Positions 58,952 through 64,000 of a stretch of 64,000 bases of DNA are shown here, piece by piece. The translations under genes were made by a program, and so were the position numbers. Numbering within the stretch: the first letter of the stretch is position 1; the number at the start of each line of letters is the position of its first letter. Source of the DNA: Stappia sp. 28M-7 (GTDB lineage: Bacteria; Pseudomonadota; Alphaproteobacteria; Rhizobiales; Stappiaceae); the NCBI RefSeq assembly GCF_014252955.1, contig NZ_JACMIA010000001.1:930001-994000 (forward strand), given 5' to 3'. Under the pieces are notes generated by a model. It was not told the DNA's origin and searched no databases. It saw only the letters and a list, made by a program, of their open reading frames with translations.

Positions 58952-59596
58952 TCACCGGCTTGCCGATGCGCGAACACGCTCGAGTTCGGAAAAGCGGTCG
59001 AGGAAATGTTTCTGTGCCTGCGCGACCGGCAAGGCCCGCAGCCCCAGGCGCGGCGGCTGCCCTCGTCGTTTCGGGAACCCGGTCGGCTCGCCGAACAGGC
59101 GGCAGGCTTCCTCGTCGCTGAAGCCGGCAAGCTCCACTGCTTCGAAATAGGCGGCGACATGGTCGGCCTTCTTGGTCAGCTTGCGCAGGATCGTCGGCGT
59201 CGTTGCAGGCAGGGCGAAGCGCAGGTGAATCGCCGCCTGCAACCGGGCCTCGATCTCCTTGTAGCTGCCGCCCATTACCGCCTTGAACGGCGAGATCATG
59301 TCGCCGATGACGTATTCTGGCGCATCGTGCAGCAGGATGGTCAGGCAGCTGTCGGGCGAAAGGCCCGGCTCCATCTGCAGTGCAAGCCGCTCCACCAGAA
59401 GCGAATGCTCGGCGACGGAGAACGCGTTGTCGCCAATGGTCTGGCCGTTCCAGCGCGCCACGCGCGCAAGGCCATGGGCGATGTCCTCGATCTCGACATC
59501 GAGCGGCGAAGGGTCGAGCAGGTCGAGTCGGCGGCCGGACAGCATCCGCTGCCAGGCGCGCATCGGCTCCGCTTTCTTTCCGGCAGGGCGGCTCAC
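58952..59596 (-). CDS. HD-domain hydrolase (YfbR-like)
   Basis: A 214-residue metal-dependent phosphohydrolase of the HD family, with H...HD...D in VAEHSLLVERL and LLHDAPEYVIGDM. The opening RAWQRMLSGRRLDLLDPS is typical of the alphaproteobacterial branch. GTG 59596 was chosen; ATG 59563 is an alternative. It follows the YgfZ gene by 13 bp, so it is in the same operon; a nucleotide or dNMP substrate is likely. Confidence 0.83.
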   Translation of the reverse strand: MSRPAGKKAEPMRAWQRMLSGRRLDLLDPSPLDVEIEDIAHGLARVARWNGQTIGDNAFSVAEHSLLVERLALQMEPGLSPDSCLTILLHDAPEYVIGDMISPFKAVMGGSYKEIEARLQAAIHLRFALPATTPTILRKLTKKADHVAAYFEAVELAGFSDEEACRLFGEPTGFPKRRGQPPRLGLRALPVAQAQKHFLDRFSELERVRASASR

Positions 59597-59609
59597 GAAC
59601 GGGGCGCCG

Positions 59610-60530
59610 TCATTCGGTGGTCTCCGCAGCTGCGGCAGTCTCCGGCCAGGTGAAGCGGGCGAAATCCGGCAATGCCGGCTCCAGCGGCACGCCGCCTGCC
59701 GTCACCGGCTCGCCGCGCGCGCGTGCCTGGGCGATCCTGTCGAGCCTGACCAGAGCAAGGCCCGCGCTGCCATCGATGGTCCCGAGCGTCCCGGCGGGCT
59801 TGTCTCCGGCAAGGATCTCCGTTCCGGAGGCGGGCAGATCGCGTTCTCCGGCGACCTTGATGATGCGGCGGCGCGCGGTGCCCCGGTGGCGCATCCGGCT
59901 CACCACTTCCTGGCCGATGAAACAGCCCTTGTCGAAGGCAACGCCGTTGAGATCGTCCATGTCCGCGTCATGGGGGAACGCATCGCCCAGCGCGAAGTCG
60001 AAGGGCGCTTCCGGTACGCCGGCTGCGACGCGGCGCGCGTGATAGGTTGTCTCGGTCTCGCCGGTGGCAAGCACGTCGATGACGGCGGGCGGGCCGAACA
60101 CGCGCCAGCCGAACCCGGCAAGGCGCGGGTCGGCAACCGCGATGCAGCCATCGGCCTCGGGTTTTTGCCCGAAGGAGGCCGCGACCTTGCAGGTCTCGCT
60201 CACGTCGGCGATCTCGACCTTGGAGCGCAGCTTGTAAAAGCCGAGCCGGCGGGCAAAGTCCGCCGCCGTCTCCCGCTGCGTATCAAGCAGGTAGCCGGCC
60301 TCGGCCGCGACCACAAGGAAGTCGAACAGGATCTTGCCCTGGGGCGTCAGCAGGGCGCCGTAACCGGCGCCATCCGCGTCGACATCGTCCATGTCGCAGG
60401 TCAGAAGGTTCTGCAGGAAGCCGTGCGCATCCGCCCCGGCGACGCGCAGGACCGCCCGCGAGGGCAGGGGAACGAGGATCCCGTTGCCATCGCCCATTGC
60501 TGCGGGCTCGTTGGGTGTCTCTTCACTCAT
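59610..60530 (-). CDS. ygfZ: Folate-binding YgfZ-type protein
   Basis: A 306-residue protein related to GcvT. The diagnostic C-terminal motif is FDKGCFIGQEVVSRM. YgfZ uses folate to help mature or repair iron-sulfur enzymes. ATG 60530 was selected; the open frame extends further but without family sequence. It heads the operon ending with nadQ. Confidence 0.9.
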   Translation of the reverse strand: MSEETPNEPAAMGDGNGILVPLPSRAVLRVAGADAHGFLQNLLTCDMDDVDADGAGYGALLTPQGKILFDFLVVAAEAGYLLDTQRETAADFARRLGFYKLRSKVEIADVSETCKVAASFGQKPEADGCIAVADPRLAGFGWRVFGPPAVIDVLATGETETTYHARRVAAGVPEAPFDFALGDAFPHDADMDDLNGVAFDKGCFIGQEVVSRMRHRGTARRRIIKVAGERDLPASGTEILAGDKPAGTLGTIDGSAGLALVRLDRIAQARARGEPVTAGGVPLEPALPDFARFTWPETAAAAETTE

Positions 60531-60829
60531 CGCGTCGCCGCTCCTCGGATTTCCTCGCGGTGAATGCCGATGGTGCAAGCCGACTCACGTCGGCCGCAAT
60601 CCATTTCTCGCGACATAGGCCGGAACGCTGCGCCCAACAAGGGGAGCCGCTCCGCCTTCGCCGTTGCGCGAAACCTGCGCAAAAGCGCGGAACGTCGGGT
60701 GTCCTGCCGAAAATTCGACACGGTTTGTTACCCTCTTCGCGCTAGGATCCGTTTCAGGTCCGCGATCACCCATCTCCCGCTATCGGGCCCTGTTGCCGGC
60801 ATTTCCGGCAGTTTCTGGGGTTTGCCGCC

Positions 60830-61648
60830 ATGTGCCGCCTGGCTGCCTATATCGGTACTGAAATTCCGCTGGAAAATATCATCGCCCGGCCGCGCCACTC
60901 GCTGCTGGTGCAGAGCCAGGACGCCCAGGAGGCGAAGCTGCGCGTCAATGGCGATGGTTTCGGGATCGCCTGGTACGGCCACCTTCCGGAGCCGGGCCTG
61001 TTCAAGGACGTGTTGCCAGCATGGGCGGACACCAATCTGCCCAGCATCTGCCGGCTGGTGCGCTCGGGCCTGTTCCTGGCGCATGTGCGCGCCGCGACCA
61101 CCGGTGCCTCGTCGCGCGAGAACTGCCATCCGTTCACCCATGGGCGCTGGGCGTTCATGCACAATGGCGGCATCGGCAATTTCGGACATTTGCGGCGGGA
61201 CATGGAAGCGCTGATCGGCGACGACTATTACGCGCTGCGCCGGGGCACGACCGATTCCGAACTCTTCTTCCTGATGATGCTGTCCAACGGTCTGGACGTG
61301 GATGCGCCGGCGGCGCTGCGCAAGACGCTGGACCAGCTGCTTGCCATTGCCGAGCGGCGTGGCACGGCCGGCCAGCCGATCCGCCTGACCTGCGCCTTCA
61401 GCGACGGGACGCGGATTTTTGCGTTCCGGTTTGCCGACGACCGTCAGGCGCCCACGCTCTATCTGTCGGACTGCCTCGATCATGGCGGGCGTGCCTTCGC
61501 GTCCGAGCCGCTGGAGGGGCCGTGCGCACGCTGGCGGGCGGTCGAGCAGGACATGCTCTACGAACTGACGCCGGGCAGGCTCGATATGCACGCCATCGCA
61601 GCCGCATCGTCGCCCGTGTCCGCTTCTCTACGGTCGCTGTCCGCCTGA
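60830..61648 (+). CDS. Class II glutamine amidotransferase
   Basis: A 272-residue Ntn-type glutaminase. The Cys is residue 2 of MCRLAAYIG, to be exposed by Met removal, and the supporting residues are in NGDGFGIAWYG and FMHNGGIGNFGHL. It resembles YafJ/EgtC proteins; an EgtC role in ergothioneine synthesis is possible but the other egt genes are not here. Confidence 0.86.
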   Translation: MCRLAAYIGTEIPLENIIARPRHSLLVQSQDAQEAKLRVNGDGFGIAWYGHLPEPGLFKDVLPAWADTNLPSICRLVRSGLFLAHVRAATTGASSRENCHPFTHGRWAFMHNGGIGNFGHLRRDMEALIGDDYYALRRGTTDSELFFLMMLSNGLDVDAPAALRKTLDQLLAIAERRGTAGQPIRLTCAFSDGTRIFAFRFADDRQAPTLYLSDCLDHGGRAFASEPLEGPCARWRAVEQDMLYELTPGRLDMHAIAAASSPVSASLRSLSA

Positions 61649-61700
61649 AATCGACGAGATCGTCGGCGCGCCGGACATCCCTTCCGGACAGTTCCAATGG

Positions 61701-61731
61701 AAAACCCCGCGCGGTTCCGAGCGGGGTTTTT
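61701..61731. terminator. Bidirectional terminator
   Basis: AAAACCCCGC (61701-61710) pairs with GCGGGGTTTT (61721-61730) around ten bases, giving T-runs on both strands between convergent genes. Confidence 0.88.
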
Positions 61732-61765
61732 CAGTCGAAAAGGCCTGGCGGAAGAAAGAGCAGGA

Positions 61766-62524
61766 TCAGGCAGGGCTCGGCAGGGAGCCGCGACCGTTGC
61801 CGAAAGCGGCGGAGATCGAAGCGATCCGTGCACTCGCCGGGATCGGCCGAATGGTGAAGAGCCGCGGGATGCGGTTGTGGCCGGCATCGCTGGCGAGAGC
61901 CATCAGGGATTCGATCTGCTCGCCGACCCGGCGGTGGGTCTCGGTCTCGATGCGGATGCGCCGCCAGACGTGCCGCTGGACGACGAGATCGAGGCAGGCC
62001 TTGATGTCTGCGATCAGGAATTCGAGATCCAGCGTCGGCAGGCCGAGATAGGCGCGCAGCTCGTCGAACACCGTCTTCAGCACGGCGGCATAGGCGAATT
62101 CCTCGGAGGCCGGGCGCAGCTCGTTGATGTCGAGGCACTGGATCTGCGCTTCTTCGCGGGCGGTCTCGATGAAGGCGGCGATCTGGCCGCTGGAGAGCGT
62201 CGCCGTGCCGTCCTCGAGCGCCAGCTGCTTCATCAGGAGCGATGCCTCGAAAATGTCGAGGATCCGCCGCGACAGCAGGTGCACCAGCTCTCGCAAGGCG
62301 CGCTCCTGGGCCGGATTGCACTCCACGAAGTTCATCTCGATGATGTCGAAGATCCCCGCCTCGAACGTCTCGCTCATGTTGCGGAAGCAGGCGTGGTGAT
62401 GGAGCAACTTGTTGACTGCCGGCAGCGCATCCACCTCCACCGGGCAATCCGACATGCAGATATCGTTGATGTCGGTGAAGCGCGGTGCGTTGGTGCGGTT
62501 CTGGCTATTCTGGCTCTTGAACAC
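61766..62524 (-). CDS. Protein of unknown function, helical
   Basis: A 252-residue protein. Start GTG 62524 with a perfect AAAGGAG six bases upstream. It has no signal peptide or membrane segment. It is predicted mostly helical, with HHHACFRNMSETFEAGIF, LVHLLSRRILDIFEASLL and LRAYLGLPTLDLEFLIADI, and a Gly/Ser-rich C-terminal tail. I do not recognise it. It is upstream of a cluster of GANTC sites shared with the divergent transpeptidase gene. Confidence 0.75.
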   Translation of the reverse strand: MFKSQNSQNRTNAPRFTDINDICMSDCPVEVDALPAVNKLLHHHACFRNMSETFEAGIFDIIEMNFVECNPAQERALRELVHLLSRRILDIFEASLLMKQLALEDGTATLSSGQIAAFIETAREEAQIQCLDINELRPASEEFAYAAVLKTVFDELRAYLGLPTLDLEFLIADIKACLDLVVQRHVWRRIRIETETHRRVGEQIESLMALASDAGHNRIPRLFTIRPIPASARIASISAAFGNGRGSLPSPA

Positions 62525-62866
62525 GGCAATCTCCTTTGCCAGCCCCTACAGGGGCGGCGCGATCTCTCGTCTTGTCTTTTGGGTGTCCGGCCGGAGATGG
62601 CCGTCTTGGTTAAACGATTCCGAATCGCGATCTGAGTCGCAATTGGGAAACGCCCCGCAAGGGCAAGGTTATTTTCATGAAGGAGCGCTGTTTGGTGTGG
62701 ACAAGCGCGAATCGGGCACACAGGCGCAACAAGCGCCGGGCTGTGACAGCAATCACGGCAAGTTGAGCGGGTTTCGAGGCAGGATCTGCGGCAAATAACG
62801 AGGGGTTTACGGCTTTGCGCTACCTTTTGCCTAAGCCGCATCCGTGAGACTGCGAAGGTTGTTCGA
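62525..62866. other. Divergent promoter gap with GANTC cluster
   Basis: A 342-bp non-coding gap. It holds a TTAA half site (62610-62613) and several GANTC sites (annotated separately). A 29-codon open frame from ATG 62678 looks like chance. No terminator or RNA gene is seen. Confidence 0.55.
62616..62638. promoter_or_regulatory. Cluster of three GANTC sites
   Basis: GATTC (62616-62620), GAATC (62622-62626) and GAGTC (62634-62638) lie within 23 bp; the first two form the dyad GATTC-C-GAATC. Another GAATC is at 62709-62713. These are CcrM methylation targets and hint at cell-cycle-controlled transcription of one or both divergent genes. Confidence 0.55.
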
Positions 62867-64000
62867 ATGATCGAGATTCCCCGCGAGACCTTTCCCGGCG
62901 TCGGCCGGTTCTCGTCCACCCTTGCCGCATTGTTGATCGCCGCCGGAACGATGGCGATGGCGGGCGGCACCGCGATCGCCCGCGATGCGGCTCCGATGAC
63001 CCCGATTGCAGGCGCGGGTGCAGCGGCGCAGGCCGACGCTACCGACATGCCCTTGCAGATCCTCGTTTCGCTGGACGACCAGAAGCTGGAGGTCTACCGC
63101 GGCACGCAGCTGATCGAGACCACCCGCATCTCGTCGGGCAAGCGCGGGCACGGCACGCCGACCGGCGTCTTCAGCATCCTGGAGAAACGCCGCCGTCACT
63201 TCTCGAACCTCTACAACAACGCACCCATGCCCTATATGCAACGCCTGACCTGGTCGGGCATCGCCCTGCATGAAGGCGTGGTGCCGAACTATCCGGCCTC
63301 CCATGGCTGCATCCGGATGCCGCGTGGCTTTGCCCAGCAGCTCTTCTCGATGACGGATCGCGGCGCCCATGTGGTCGTGACGCGAAAGCGGGCCGAACCG
63401 CGCGCCGTCACCCATGCGGCGCTGCCCGCCCTGCGCCTGGCAGAGACGGAAGTCGCCAGCCTGGCTGCCGAACTGCGGCCGGGCCTGCCCGGCGCCGTCA
63501 CGGACGGCGAGGCCGGCACCGTCGGTTCGATCGGCCCGACCGAGCCGGCGCTGCAGCTGCCGAGCGAGCCGCTGCGCATTCTCGTGACGCCGACCTCCGC
63601 GCGGGAGCGTGTGCGCGACATGCAGCGGGTTCTCGACCGTCTCGGCTATGATCCGGGGCCGGCCGACGGCGTGATGGGGCGCAAGACCCGCGCGGCGATC
63701 CGCCTGTTCCAGGAGGGGGCCGAACTGCCGATCACCGGCGAGCCGACCGACCTTGTGCTGCGCGCGCTCTACGCCGATGCGGGCGAGATGGGGCCGGCAA
63801 CCGGCCGGCTCTACGTGCGGCGCAAGTTCAAGGAGGTCTATTCGGCCAATGTGGTGCTGAAGGACCCGGACCAGCCGCTCGGCACCCATCTGTTCACTGC
63901 CATTGCCGGCGTTGCGCCCGGCGCCGAACCGCGCTGGATGACCGTTGTCGCGGACGAGGCGGAAAACCGCTCGCCGGAAAGCGTGCTCGACCGCATCGAG
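62867..64000 (+). CDS. L,D-transpeptidase, truncated at the right edge
   Basis: At least 378 codons are visible and the frame runs off the window. A signal-type N-terminus (LAALLIAAGTMAMAGG) leads a YkuD domain with the active site HEGVVPNYPASHGCIRMP (catalytic Cys in SHGCIR). A peptidoglycan-binding repeat follows at about residues 246-290 (RVLDRLGYDPGPADGVMG). It would cross-link peptidoglycan or attach proteins in the periplasm. The C-terminus is missing. Confidence 0.9.
   Translation, partial: MIEIPRETFPGVGRFSSTLAALLIAAGTMAMAGGTAIARDAAPMTPIAGAGAAAQADATDMPLQILVSLDDQKLEVYRGTQLIETTRISSGKRGHGTPTGVFSILEKRRRHFSNLYNNAPMPYMQRLTWSGIALHEGVVPNYPASHGCIRMPRGFAQQLFSMTDRGAHVVVTRKRAEPRAVTHAALPALRLAETEVASLAAELRPGLPGAVTDGEAGTVGSIGPTEPALQLPSEPLRILVTPTSARERVRDMQRVLDRLGYDPGPADGVMGRKTRAAIRLFQEGAELPITGEPTDLVLRALYADAGEMGPATGRLYVRRKFKEVYSANVVLKDPDQPLGTHLFTAIAGVAPGAEPRWMTVVADEAENRSPESVLDRIE

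Overview
The window is one continuous stretch of high-GC chromosome from an alphaproteobacterium, most likely Hyphomicrobiales and possibly a Stappia/Labrenzia-type genus (an inference from gene content and order, not a search). Supporting marks are a CcrM-type GANTC methyltransferase, an F0 ATP synthase operon kept apart from F1 (atpI-B-E-F'-F), the mutY / DUF721 / thioredoxin-fold / smc order, an alphaproteobacterial GAAC-N7-GAAC SOS box, and a COG4111 (NadQ-type) NAD regulator. I see no rRNA, tRNA, insertion sequence, prophage or CRISPR array. Base composition and coding density look even throughout, so this reads as core chromosome with a few unusual regulatory features.

Layout. 1-4350: SRPBCC tail, ArsR regulator, rnhA-thrB, a LysE exporter, ispH and a lipoprotein. 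4357-9830: a glycine-cleavage operon behind a tandem glycine riboswitch, with gcvT, gcvH, an OsmC-family gene and a two-subunit P protein (gcvPA, gcvPB), closed by a terminator and an interspersed-repeat cluster. 10.2-20.9 kb: hemerythrin-domain protein, ccrM, AMP nucleosidase, a 2OG-Fe(II) oxygenase, mutY, a DciA-like DUF721 protein, a DsbA-like protein and smc. 21.0-23.8 kb: the F0 operon with a near-consensus promoter, followed by about 0.65 kb of repeats. 24.4-34.3 kb: rnhB, a PA0069-type radical SAM gene behind a LexA box, an EF-hand peptide, a Tat-exported metallo-hydrolase, a MoaB/Mog protein, a ceramidase-like membrane protein, malic enzyme, a flavodoxin-like protein and ETF-ubiquinone oxidoreductase behind a LiuR-like box. 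34.4-43.7 kb: family-4 uracil-DNA glycosylase, an S49 peptidase, and glyQ...glyS separated by an SH3-like secreted protein, LemA and DUF2207. 43.8-47.6 kb: an MFS transporter and an ECF sigma / RskA-type anti-sigma / DUF4394 cluster. 47.8-51.7 kb: nadABC. 51.7-57.4 kb: an EAL-CBS-GGDEF protein, a SleB-type cell-wall hydrolase, an RluA-type pseudouridine synthase, and a divergent thioesterase/MarR pair. 57.3-60.5 kb: a minus-strand run of YgfZ, an HD hydrolase, a tyrosine-phosphatase-like protein and the NadQ-type regulator. 60.8 kb to the end: a class II glutamine amidotransferase, an unrecognised 252-residue protein and a truncated L,D-transpeptidase.

The genes connect through regulation. 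The nadABC promoter carries two copies of a 19-bp palindrome, and a NadQ-type regulator that could bind them lies about 9 kb downstream. The MarR gene and its divergent thioesterase share two near-identical 12-bp palindromes. A CcrM methyltransferase is encoded here, and a cluster of its GANTC target sites sits between the last two divergent genes. The glycine riboswitch controls the whole gcv operon, and the SOS box points to DNA-damage control of the radical SAM gene. These operator assignments are read by eye and rest partly on remembered family consensus sequences.
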